From positions 1 to 37,176 of the forward strand of contig DCCG01000038.1 of NCBI GenBank assembly GCA_002314145.1: DNA of 37,176 bases. Direction: 5' to 3'. A program made the position numbers and the translations under genes. Below are positions 6,712 through 14,357 of this stretch, in pieces. The stretch's first letter is position 1. Each line of letters opens with the position of its first letter. The notes beneath the pieces were generated by a model, which saw only the letters and a program-made list of their open reading frames with translations, was not told where the DNA came from and did no database searches. The DNA comes from Thalassolituus sp. UBA1087. GTDB lineage: Bacteria; Pseudomonadota; Gammaproteobacteria; Pseudomonadales; Oceanobacteraceae.

Positions 6712-8358
6712 CTAGAGAACGAAGCGGTAGTGGATAGCCAGTGTCATCGGCTCTGTGCTGAGGCCGTCGGGATAAGGATCGAATGGTGCGCTATCGCGTA
6801 CCGCCCGGATTAAGGCATCGTTTAATTCCCGGTGTGCGGATGGGTGGGTCAGCTCAACAGACTGCAGGCGGCCATCCGCATGAATGGTCAACTGCAGCCC
6901 CACGGGCCCCTGTTTTTTCAGAATGCGGGCGGCCTGAGGGTAGCGGATGGCAGCAATAATCTGTTCGCGCAGCTGCTGTTGATAGCGTGCCGCTAATTCT
7001 TCCTGCCGGAGCGGACTCAATATTTTGCGTTGTAACCATGGTGGCGCTTCCGGCATGGCGTCGGAAGGCTGTTCATCGCTGCTCAGAGAGAAGTGGTAAG
7101 ACACAGATAATGGCCACTGATCACCGGCCAGTTCGTCCGGAATTCCGGTACTGGCCGCGGCTTGTTTAACCGCCCGCCCGAGTTCTGCGAGCAGCAGATC
7201 AGCCACCTGCTCATCTCGTGGTGTGATGTCTGTAACGGTCGCGTCACGACTGAGAATAAAATCAATCTGTGCCTGACCTTCCTCGCCAAATTGTCTGGCC
7301 CAGCCCGGGTATTCCACCGCCTGGCGGGTGGCCCGCTGAAGGCGCCACTGCAACAGTTGCAGATAATAACGCTGTTCCTGCGCCAGCGTGTCGGAGGATT
7401 TACCGGCGCCCAGCACATTGCTGGTTTGACCGACCAGATGCCGGGCCTGATTTTCCGCGGCCTGCCGCTGGGCCTCCTCCAGCGCTGCCTGGCGCTGTAA
7501 ATAGCGGCGCCAGGCAGCATCCCGGGCCGCCTGAATGCTTTCTTCCTGTGCCTGTTGTTCGGCAGCTGCCTGTGCCCGGGCCTGTTCTGCCCGGCGTTTT
7601 TCCTGTCGCGCCTGTTCCGCTTGTTTTGCCTGTTCGGCCTCGAGTGCCCGTTGTTGGCGTTGTTGCCGACGTTGCTGCTCAATGCGGCGTTTTTCCGCGG
7701 CGGCGGCCCGTGCCTGTGCCTGGCGTTCGGCTTCTTCTGCAGCCTGCCAGGCGGAAAAAAGAGACAGTCGTGATAGCGGAACCGGGTGATTGTACAGGCG
7801 CTGAAAATACCTCTGCCGGGCTGCTGAATCGCCTTCGCCCAGGATATGACGACGGAATTCCCGTGACGGTGGGCGCTGACCGATCCAGGTATTCAGCAGG
7901 GCGTTAAACAAGGCCGGCCCGGGGGACGCTGCCACGATTTCACGATTGAGCAGTACCCGGGTGTTGCCCGCAGGCTGATATTCAATGCGGATTTCGTCGC
8001 CTTGTTTAAGGTCGTCACGCAGCAGCCGGGTAAAGCGCATTAAACCCTGCTGAACATCTGCCGGCAGGCTGCCGGATTCGTTATTAATGAAAATATTGTT
8101 CTGCCACAGGCGTGACCAGTTACGCGGCGACCAGTGCTCCGCCAGTACCACCAACTGCATGCGGCGGGCGGTATCGGCTGAGGTAATGTAATCCGGAGAA
8201 GACGAGCGCTGTGGCAGCCATAAACCACCGAGGTAGTAGTCCCGGCTCAGCTGGCTGAAAACTGCCGCACCGTTCAGCACCAGATCATCAGCACGGGCGC
8301 TGCCAATGCCGGCAATAAGCATCATCAGAATGGTGGTAAGAAGGGCGGGGCGGCACAT
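6712..8358 (-). CDS. Secreted chalcone-isomerase-like / TolA-like coil / double TonB C-terminal domain protein
   Basis: A 548-residue protein of unusual layout. Residues 1-23 are a signal peptide ending SARA. Residues about 25-175 fit the bacterial chalcone isomerase-like fold (LNGAAVF start, a YLGGLWLP strand, GDEIRIEY, a TWIGQRPP helix end and the closing HILG). Residues about 203-305 are a charged Ala/Gln/Glu/Arg coil like TolA domain II. Residues about 330-425 and 455-548 each fit a TonB C-terminal domain: the first has VEYPGWARQ and LSVSYHFSL, the second IRYPQAARILKKQG, ADGRLQSVEL and LAIHYRFVL. There is no membrane anchor and no Pro-rich spacer, unlike TonB, so the mature protein should be free in the periplasm. 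AGGAG lies nine bases before the ATG, and an extended -10 lies at 8418-8426. The function is unknown; linking lipid binding to the envelope is only a hypothesis. Confidence 0.85.
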   Translation of the reverse strand: MCRPALLTTILMMLIAGIGSARADDLVLNGAAVFSQLSRDYYLGGLWLPQRSSSPDYITSADTARRMQLVVLAEHWSPRNWSRLWQNNIFINNESGSLPADVQQGLMRFTRLLRDDLKQGDEIRIEYQPAGNTRVLLNREIVAASPGPALFNALLNTWIGQRPPSREFRRHILGEGDSAARQRYFQRLYNHPVPLSRLSLFSAWQAAEEAERQAQARAAAAEKRRIEQQRRQQRQQRALEAEQAKQAEQARQEKRRAEQARAQAAAEQQAQEESIQAARDAAWRRYLQRQAALEEAQRQAAENQARHLVGQTSNVLGAGKSSDTLAQEQRYYLQLLQWRLQRATRQAVEYPGWARQFGEEGQAQIDFILSRDATVTDITPRDEQVADLLLAELGRAVKQAAASTGIPDELAGDQWPLSVSYHFSLSSDEQPSDAMPEAPPWLQRKILSPLRQEELAARYQQQLREQIIAAIRYPQAARILKKQGPVGLQLTIHADGRLQSVELTHPSAHRELNDALIRAVRDSAPFDPYPDGLSTEPMTLAIHYRFVL

Positions 8359-8417
8359 AAAACCTGACTCCTGTCGTTATTCAGCGCCGTCATCCGTAAT
8401 CGGCGTAACCGGTCATA

Positions 8418-8426
8418 ATTATAGCA
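8418..8426 (-). promoter_or_regulatory. Extended -10 promoter for the chalcone-isomerase/TonB-domain gene
   Basis: On the minus strand the sequence reads TGCTATAAT, a perfect TATAAT with the TGn extension, about 60 bases upstream of the ATG at 8358. No good -35 lies 16-18 bases further upstream, as expected for extended -10 promoters. Confidence 0.6.
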
Positions 8427-8538
8427 AAGACAGGGTTGAATGTTTTACCTGCATGGCAGAGCGCGGGCGAGGCAATGTATCTGGTGATGTGCCGGTGAAT
8501 GCAGCGCGCAAAGTGCTGCAATAGAGGGTGAAGCGGGC

Positions 8539-8563
8539 GCCGCCGGTTTATCGTACCGGCGGC
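8539..8563. repeat. Perfect nine-base-pair hairpin 3' of the BASS transporter gene
   Basis: GCCGCCGGT and ACCGGCGGC flank the loop TTATCGT. It begins eight bases beyond the end of the BASS gene (minus strand). No T-run follows on that strand, so it is an mRNA 3'-end hairpin or a weak or Rho-assisted terminator. The remaining gap up to 8417 shows no convincing gene. Confidence 0.55.
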
Positions 8564-8571
8564 AGACAGGG

Positions 8572-9456
8572 TCAGGCCGTTGCGGTAGCGGGCTTATGCC
8601 TGCGGTCCGAGCGCAGTACCAACCAGGTAAACAGGGTGGCGGTGATAAACATGATCAGGCTGTACACACTGGGGGCAATGGACATCTCGGTACTCTGCAG
8701 AATCCCGGTGGTGATCAGCAGCGCTAGCGTGCCGTTCTGCAGACCGACTTCGAGGCTGATGGTGCGTGCCTGTTTGTTACTGTGCAGCAGCCAGCGTCCG
8801 GCCACATAGCCGAGCAGCATGGTCGCCACATTCAGCGCCAGCGCGGCAGGCCCGGCGATGAGGATATAATCCAGCAGTCTGGAGCCCAGTTTGATGCCGA
8901 TCACGGCAATCACGACCGCCAGTACGATCACCGAAAAACGGGAAATCAGGGGTTCCATACGGCGGGCAAGGTGCGGCCATTTTGCCCGTACAGCCATACC
9001 GGCAATCACCGGAATGACCGTAATGACGATCAGCTGCAGCCAGGTTTTCAGCAGTGGCAATTCAAAGTGGGTACCGCCATCGGCGTAATGATTAATGGCC
9101 CAGACTCCCAGTACCGGAATCGTGAAAGGTGTAATAAAGCCGATCACCGCGGTTAATGATACCGATAAACCGGTATCGGCTTTGGCCAGATAGCTGTACA
9201 GATTGGAGGTGGTGCCGCCCGGGCACAGGGACAGAATAAACAGGCCGATGGCGACTTCGCCGTGGATGCCGGTCAGCTCAATAATGCCAATGGCGATCAG
9301 AGGCAGCAGCACCATCTGGCACAGGGCACCAATAATAAAGCCGCGTGGCTGGCGGAATACTCGCCGGAAGTCTTCCGGGGTCAGTCCCAGACCGACACCG
9401 GCCATAATCAGAATAAGAGCGATCGGCAGCCCGATCTGTATCAGGTTCAGAATCAT
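8572..9456 (-). CDS. Bile acid:sodium symporter (BASS) family transporter
   Basis: An integral membrane protein of 294 residues with about nine or ten hydrophobic helices, of the BASS/SBF family of sodium-coupled organic anion carriers. Family motifs are visible: the loop CPGGTTSNLYSYLAKAD in the first half, matching the sodium-binding crossover region, and ARTISLEVGLQNGTLA in the second half. Bacterial members carry small organic acids rather than bile acids; the substrate here cannot be read. The ATG at 9456 has only a weak upstream purine run. On the minus strand TGGTATGTT at 9491-9499 is a plausible extended -10, giving a short leader. A hairpin follows the gene. Confidence 0.9.
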   Translation of the reverse strand: MILNLIQIGLPIALILIMAGVGLGLTPEDFRRVFRQPRGFIIGALCQMVLLPLIAIGIIELTGIHGEVAIGLFILSLCPGGTTSNLYSYLAKADTGLSVSLTAVIGFITPFTIPVLGVWAINHYADGGTHFELPLLKTWLQLIVITVIPVIAGMAVRAKWPHLARRMEPLISRFSVIVLAVVIAVIGIKLGSRLLDYILIAGPAALALNVATMLLGYVAGRWLLHSNKQARTISLEVGLQNGTLALLITTGILQSTEMSIAPSVYSLIMFITATLFTWLVLRSDRRHKPATATA

Positions 9457-9490
9457 TGCGCTGTCTCAGGTTGTTATTGTTGTTGGACTA

Positions 9491-9499
9491 AACATACCA
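9491..9499 (-). promoter_or_regulatory. Possible extended -10 for the BASS transporter gene
   Basis: The minus strand reads TGGTATGTT, a TGn extension with TATGTT, about 35 bases before the start codon. The spacing suits a leader of under 30 bases. No convincing -35 is seen. Confidence 0.35.
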
Positions 9500-9595
9500 G
9501 AGAAAAGTGAGCGGAGGGAAAGCCTGATGCTGCCTGTGGCAGTGGATAACCGACGATTGTCCCTTTTGCCATCCGGGCCCGGTTTTTTGTGCTGG

Positions 9596-10384
9596 CTAGC
9601 GGCTCCGGGAGGCAGAACGGAAAAAGCCTTTTACCTGTTGCCAGAGATTAAATTCCAGTAATCCGGCCAGTGCTTTGCAGCGTTGTTTGGCAGCGTCCCG
9701 GGTTATGTCTTCTGTGCTGCGGCTGGCCCAGATAATCCAGTTGCCATCCACTGTGGTATTCATCCGGATGTGCGGGAAAATGGCCTGCAGCTGCTGCAGG
9801 CAATCGCTTTCTTCGCGGTGCTCTTTCCACAGGTTGAGAACCAGCCAGCCGTGTTCACTGAGATGGGCGGCGCACAGCTGCAGAAAGTCTTTCTGCAGTA
9901 CCAGTGGGTCGAGTCCCTCTGACTGATAGAGGTCGGTGACCAGCAGATTGCATTGCCCCGCTGCAGCGGTCGCCAGATAGTGGCTGGCGTCCTGGGTGAA
10001 GGTTGTCAGTCTCGGGCTGCGTGGCAGAGAAAAATATTGCCGGGCGATGCGGAACACCGCGGCGCGTACGTCCACAGCCACTATGTGGGTGTGTGGCAGA
10101 CGGTCATGCAGAACCGTGGCCAGCGTGCCGCCCCCGGTTCCCAGCAGGGTGACCTGTTGCAGCTTGCTCAGATCCCCGTACTGGGTCAGTACGCCGAGCA
10201 TGGCACGGGCATAATCGTGCTGCAGAATCAGCGGGTTCTTCTTCAGCTGACAACTCTGTTCGTCGGCGGTACCGAAACTCAGAAAACGTTTGTTGCCGTC
10301 GTCGAACACCAGCAGCGGACCGAATTCATCGTAACAGCGGTGAATTTCCCGCCCGAGATGCCCCAATGTATTGAGAATATCCAT
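9596..10384 (-). CDS. Spermidine synthase-like protein (Rossmann methyltransferase fold)
   Basis: A 262-residue protein with the spermidine synthase/methyltransferase fold. LLGTGGGTLATVL (near residue 80) is the nucleotide-binding glycine loop, followed by IVAVDVRAAVFRIARQYF, DASHYL and LLVTDLYQSEGLDP. In true spermidine synthases the second motif ends in an acidic pair and the later motif is usually D-[SC]-[ST]-D-P-x-G-P. Here these are VDVR and TDLYQSEG, and the N-terminal YHE element is replaced by ILQHDYARAML. Aminopropyl transfer is therefore doubtful. Its ATG overlaps the argA stop by one base (TAATG), so the two are translationally coupled as the last genes of an argE-argA-this operon. 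The role is unknown. Confidence 0.85.
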   Translation of the reverse strand: MDILNTLGHLGREIHRCYDEFGPLLVFDDGNKRFLSFGTADEQSCQLKKNPLILQHDYARAMLGVLTQYGDLSKLQQVTLLGTGGGTLATVLHDRLPHTHIVAVDVRAAVFRIARQYFSLPRSPRLTTFTQDASHYLATAAAGQCNLLVTDLYQSEGLDPLVLQKDFLQLCAAHLSEHGWLVLNLWKEHREESDCLQQLQAIFPHIRMNTTVDGNWIIWASRSTEDITRDAAKQRCKALAGLLEFNLWQQVKGFFRSASRSR

Positions 10385-11682
10385 TACAGCTGTTTGAAGA
10401 ATACCTTGGAGTTACGCTGCCAGTTGTACAGCTGCTGACGTTCCTGTGGCAGTTCATTCACCGAGCCGGCACTGAAGCCATGCTCAATAAACCAGTGTGC
10501 GGTGCGGGTCGTCAGTACAAACAGTTGTTGATACTGACGCCGGCGGGCTTCCTGTTCGATCTGCTCCAGCAAACGCTGGCCTCTGTTGGTGCCGCGGTAA
10601 TCCGGATGCACCGCCACGCAGGCCAGTTCTGCTTCATGATCGGAATAGGGGTAGAGTGCGGCACAGGCGGTGATCATGCCGTCGCGTTCGATGACATAAA
10701 AACGGTGCACCTCATTTTCCAGCAACTCCCGTGAGCGGTGCACCAGAATGCCCTGCTCTTCCAGCGGCGTCAGCAGTTCAATGATGCCGTTAATGTCATC
10801 CGTGCGGGCTGCCCGCAGCTGGTCGTAGGCAAACTGGCTGACCAGAGTACCGCCACCTTCGCGGGTGAACAGTTCCTGCAGCAATGCGCCGTCATCCTGA
10901 TAGCTCACCAGATGCGCCCTGGGAACCCCCTGACGCACTGCTTTAATCGCACTCTGGGCGTGACGGCGGGGTTCTCCTTTGAGCTGATTGAGATGGTTTT
11001 CCAGATCAATGCAGGTGAGTTCTTTAACGAAATCGCCGGCGCCCGCCGGCAGGCCATTATGTTCACCCATCAGAATCAGTTTATCGGCGCGCAGGGCAAT
11101 GGCGGCGTGCTGGGCAACGTCTTCCACACTGAGGTTGAACATTTCCCCGGATGGGGAATAACCGGTATTCGACAGCAGGACAATATTACGCTGCTGCAGC
11201 TGTTCTGTGATGGCCTGATGGTCCACCCGCCGCACTTCACCTGTGTGCTGCAGGTCCACGCCATCAATCACCCCCAGGGGTTTGGCGGTGACAAAATTAC
11301 CGCTGACCAGCCGGATGCGGGCGCCGTGCATCGGTGAATTGGGCAGGCCAATGGACAGACGCGATTCAATATCCGCTTTAACGATACCGACGGCTGCTTT
11401 GACCGCATTCAGGGCCTCGCTGTCGGTGATGCGCATATCATGATGGAAGCGGCTCTGAAGGTTCAGTTTCTGCAGGGCGGCATCAATCTGTGGCCGGGCA
11501 CCGTGCACCAGCACCAGGCGCACGCCCAGGCTGCTGAGCAGGGCAATATCCTGCACCACATTGGTGAAGTTATCATGGGCGATGGCATCCCCTTCGAACA
11601 TGATGACAAAGGTTTTGTCCCGGTGGGCGTTGATGTACGGCGATGATTGACGGAACCATTGCACGTATTCAGTCGGGTTCAC
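10384..11682 (-). CDS. argA: N-acetylglutamate synthase
   Basis: Makes N-acetylglutamate from glutamate and acetyl-CoA, the first committed step of arginine synthesis. The 432 residues show the classic two-domain form: an N-terminal amino-acid-kinase-like domain (about 1-280, with FVIMFEGDAIAHDNF and LVLVHGARPQID) that senses arginine, and a C-terminal GNAT acetyltransferase domain (about 285-432, with ACVAVHPDYRGTNRGQRLL). The start is GTG at 11682, preceded by TAAGGA with a six-base gap. argE ends 37 bases upstream. The 3' end overlaps the spermidine-synthase-like gene as TAATG. Confidence 0.97.
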   Translation of the reverse strand: MNPTEYVQWFRQSSPYINAHRDKTFVIMFEGDAIAHDNFTNVVQDIALLSSLGVRLVLVHGARPQIDAALQKLNLQSRFHHDMRITDSEALNAVKAAVGIVKADIESRLSIGLPNSPMHGARIRLVSGNFVTAKPLGVIDGVDLQHTGEVRRVDHQAITEQLQQRNIVLLSNTGYSPSGEMFNLSVEDVAQHAAIALRADKLILMGEHNGLPAGAGDFVKELTCIDLENHLNQLKGEPRRHAQSAIKAVRQGVPRAHLVSYQDDGALLQELFTREGGGTLVSQFAYDQLRAARTDDINGIIELLTPLEEQGILVHRSRELLENEVHRFYVIERDGMITACAALYPYSDHEAELACVAVHPDYRGTNRGQRLLEQIEQEARRRQYQQLFVLTTRTAHWFIEHGFSAGSVNELPQERQQLYNWQRNSKVFFKQL

Positions 11683-11719
11683 TGTGCTTCCTTAACCTGT
11701 ACGTAAGCGATGAGCTGAT

Positions 11720-12889
11720 TTAATCACGGCTTTCCTTCAGGCAGAAGTCTTCTATCAGGCGCCGGATCAGATTCACACAGGGATCGATCTGTTGCTGATC
11801 AAGAAATTCGTCCGGCTGGTGGGCCTGATCAATACTGCCGGGGCCTAAAACAATGGTATCCATCCCCATTTTTTTCAGAAAAGGGGCTTCGGTGGCATAG
11901 TTCACCGCCACACTGCTGTGGCCGGTTAAACGTTCGGCGGCCTGCACCAGCGGACTGCTCTGATCCGTCTGGAAGGAATCCACGCCGGGGAACATGGGGG
12001 TGTATTCCAGCGTCACCTGATGCTGTTCGGCGATGGGCGTCAGGCGCTGCTGAATTTCGGCGCGCAGATCGTCGTTACTCATGCCGGGCAGGGTGCGCAG
12101 ATCGAAAGCCATTTCACAGGCACCGCAGATACGGTTGGGGTTATCGCCGCCGTGAATGCAGCCGAAGTTCATGGTCGGGGTTGCCACTGCAAAATGCGCA
12201 TTCTGATAATTCTGCGCCAGCTGCAGGCGGAAATTCTGCAGTTCGGCCATTACCGGCAGCATGGCATCCAGTGCATTGACGCCCAGCGCCGGGTTGGAGG
12301 AATGGCCGGCTTTGCCGGTGAGGCGGATGGTCTCCATCATAATGCCTTTGTGGGCCCGTACCGGCACCAGGCTGGTGGGTTCACCCACCACGGCATAGCG
12401 CGCTTTGGGTATTCCCTGATCCGCCAGCGCCCGCGCACCCCCCATGGCACTTTCTTCATCAGCGGTGGCGAGAATCATCAGCGGCTGTTTAAAATCGGCA
12501 TCACGGTAGTCTTTCACCGCTTCCAGCACCATGGCGAAAAAACCTTTCATGTCGCAGGTACCCAGACCATAAAAACGCTGATCGCGCTCGGTGAGGGTAT
12601 GCGGATCGGATTGCCAGCGTTCCGGATTGCAGGGCACAGTGTCCGTATGACCACTGAGCACCAGGCCGCCATCACCCCGCCCCAGAGTGGCCAGCATATT
12701 GGCTTTGCCGGGCTGGCCCGGTACCGGCAGCACTTCGGCCCGCATCCCCAGAGATTCGCACCAGTCGGCCAGCAATACGATGACTTCCAGGTTGCTTTCA
12801 TCCAGCTCCGGCAATGAAGAACTGATGCTGTTAGTGCCGATCAGTTGCTTAAGACGGGAAACCAGCGTTGGCTGGTGTTGGGAATTCAT
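11720..12889 (-). CDS. argE: Acetylornithine deacetylase
   Basis: Zinc-dependent hydrolase that releases acetate from N-acetylornithine to give ornithine. At 389 residues it fits the M20 family. Metal and catalytic residues appear in order: SGHTDTVP (His, and catalytic Asp), GTCDMKGFF (bridging Asp), ATADEESAMGG (catalytic Glu and metal Glu), VGEPTS (metal Glu), and GSIDQAHQPDEF (C-terminal His). AAGGA precedes the ATG by about five bases. It is the first gene of the minus-strand operon argE-argA-spermidine-synthase-like, and is divergent from the CYTH-CHAD gene with only 34 bases between starts. Having both linear-pathway enzymes means ornithine is made by deacetylation, although ArgJ elsewhere cannot be excluded. 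Confidence 0.96.
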   Translation of the reverse strand: MNSQHQPTLVSRLKQLIGTNSISSSLPELDESNLEVIVLLADWCESLGMRAEVLPVPGQPGKANMLATLGRGDGGLVLSGHTDTVPCNPERWQSDPHTLTERDQRFYGLGTCDMKGFFAMVLEAVKDYRDADFKQPLMILATADEESAMGGARALADQGIPKARYAVVGEPTSLVPVRAHKGIMMETIRLTGKAGHSSNPALGVNALDAMLPVMAELQNFRLQLAQNYQNAHFAVATPTMNFGCIHGGDNPNRICGACEMAFDLRTLPGMSNDDLRAEIQQRLTPIAEQHQVTLEYTPMFPGVDSFQTDQSSPLVQAAERLTGHSSVAVNYATEAPFLKKMGMDTIVLGPGSIDQAHQPDEFLDQQQIDPCVNLIRRLIEDFCLKESRD

Positions 12890-12923
12890 ACCTGTCCTTG
12901 CTCAGTTGTGGGACAATAACGCC

Positions 12924-14324
12924 ATGACTAAAGAAACCGAACTCAAATTACGGCTGCAGCCGCAAAGTGCGCAGGCACTGGCGCAGTTTCTCAATACCCG
13001 GGCCACGGCTCAGGGCCATTCTACGTTGAAAAACTGGTATCTGGATACTCCCGCGGCGGAGGTGGCGGCAGCCCGTGCGGCACTGCGTATCCGCCAGCAC
13101 GACAACGGCTATGAGCAGACGCTGAAAACCCGCGGCGTCAGTGTGGCCGGGATGCAGCAACGCGGAGAGTGGAACTGGCCGCTGTCACAACCAACCCTGA
13201 ATACAGATTATCTGCGCCAGCCTGAGGTGACTGAACACTGGCCTGCAGGCCTTGATGTCTCCGCGTTGGCGGAAGTCTTTACCACCCACTTTGAACGTCA
13301 GGCCTGGCTCTGGACGGAGAACGGCTGTAGTGCAGAAGTGGTGATTGATCAGGGCGAAATCCGTGCCGACGGTAAAACAATGCCGCTGTGCGAAGTGGAA
13401 CTGGAGTTAAAAGATGGCGACGCCGCCGGGCTCTGGCAAATGGCCAGCGCGCTGACACAGCAGGTACCGCTGTGGCTCAGTGATATCAGCAAAGCCGAAC
13501 GCGGTTACCGGCTGGCGGGGCTCAGCCGGCCATGGCAGGCGCAGCCAGACGTCAGCGCGGATATGGATCTTGCGCACGCCATTCCGGCGCTTCTGCAGTA
13601 TGAATTCCAGCAGTTCAAACGGGGACTGGAAACCTGTCTGTGGGACGCTGATACCAGCCATGCCGATATTCTTTACAGCCACTGGCATGGTTTGCGTAAT
13701 CTGCCCACCATGGCGGGCAAAGTACTGAAACGCAGACAGACCCGGGCGCTGCGCGAAGCGCTGGATGAATTTGAAGCACCCCTGGCCCGGCTGGAAGTGC
13801 TGGGCCAGTTGCAGGGGTATCTGCAGGCCGCCGACGCCGAAGTGGATATCCGGGCAGAGCTGAAAGCTGTCAGCGCGCAGCAACAGCAGATAATTCATGA
13901 GATTCTGAGCAGCCCGTCACTGGCCAGCGCGTTACTGCAGGTTGCCACTGAACTTTTCCACCTGCCGGCGCTCTGTGCTGGCGCAGACAACATTGGTCAT
14001 TGGCTGAGACAGGGGCTGCAGAACTACAGAGACATGGTGACGCAGCTGCACAGCGAACGCCCGCAGACCGCGGAAAAATGGCGTGCACTGTTACCCGCCG
14101 GACGCACTATGCAGCAGCTGCTGGACTACAGCCGGGTCATACCGGAAGCCAGCAAAGGCTTGCAGACGGGGGATGGTACCCTGCGCCTGCTGGGCGATAT
14201 AAATGCAGCGCAATGTTTGTTAAAAAGACCCTGGCCTGTGGCGGATGATGACCAGCTGCGCAGTGTCGATGAATACACCGAATGGGCTCTGGAACACCTG
14301 AGCCAGCTGGCCCGGCAGCTATAA
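12924..14324 (+). CDS. ygiF: CYTH-CHAD domain protein, probable inorganic triphosphatase (YgiF-like)
   Basis: A 466-residue cytosolic protein. The CYTH domain (about 1-200) begins with the ExExK motif ETELK and continues with basic and acidic strands such as ALRIRQHD, EQTLKTRG and CEVELELKDGD, which line the triphosphate tunnel. The CHAD domain (about 230-460) is helical with basic stretches such as HWHGLRNLPTMAGKVLKRR and may bind polyphosphate or other phosphorylated surfaces. The frame is open upstream into argE, but the ATG at 12924 gives the correct CYTH N-terminus; the longer version would only read antisense argE. E. coli YgiF hydrolyses inorganic triphosphate; the same activity is inferred here. 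The GspE-like gene follows 33 bases later. Confidence 0.9.
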   Translation: MTKETELKLRLQPQSAQALAQFLNTRATAQGHSTLKNWYLDTPAAEVAAARAALRIRQHDNGYEQTLKTRGVSVAGMQQRGEWNWPLSQPTLNTDYLRQPEVTEHWPAGLDVSALAEVFTTHFERQAWLWTENGCSAEVVIDQGEIRADGKTMPLCEVELELKDGDAAGLWQMASALTQQVPLWLSDISKAERGYRLAGLSRPWQAQPDVSADMDLAHAIPALLQYEFQQFKRGLETCLWDADTSHADILYSHWHGLRNLPTMAGKVLKRRQTRALREALDEFEAPLARLEVLGQLQGYLQAADAEVDIRAELKAVSAQQQQIIHEILSSPSLASALLQVATELFHLPALCAGADNIGHWLRQGLQNYRDMVTQLHSERPQTAEKWRALLPAGRTMQQLLDYSRVIPEASKGLQTGDGTLRLLGDINAAQCLLKRPWPVADDDQLRSVDEYTEWALEHLSQLARQL

Positions 14325-14357
14325 ACCGGGTGGCCGTATTAATCAGGAGAAACGGAT

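Noticed and set aside
7269..7907. Long Pro- and Cys/Ala-rich frames on the plus strand inside the TonB-domain gene
   Set aside because: They are the reverse reading of the repetitive Ala/Gln/Arg coil; composition follows directly from those codons.
8306..8524. A 72-codon plus-strand frame in the gap between the TonB-domain and BASS genes
   Set aside because: It overlaps the minus-strand promoter and the start of the TonB-domain gene and has no family similarity or ribosome binding site.
9573..9588. CCGGGCCCGG followed by six T, resembling a terminator
   Set aside because: It has no proper loop and points along the plus strand, while both flanking genes are on the minus strand.
12020..12817. 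A 265-codon open frame on the plus strand
   Set aside because: Antisense to argE, whose motifs and start are clear; no recognisable domain.
12687..12923. N-terminal extension of the CYTH-CHAD protein
   Set aside because: The extra 79 codons are antisense argE; the ExExK motif belongs at the very start of a CYTH domain, as given by the ATG at 12924.
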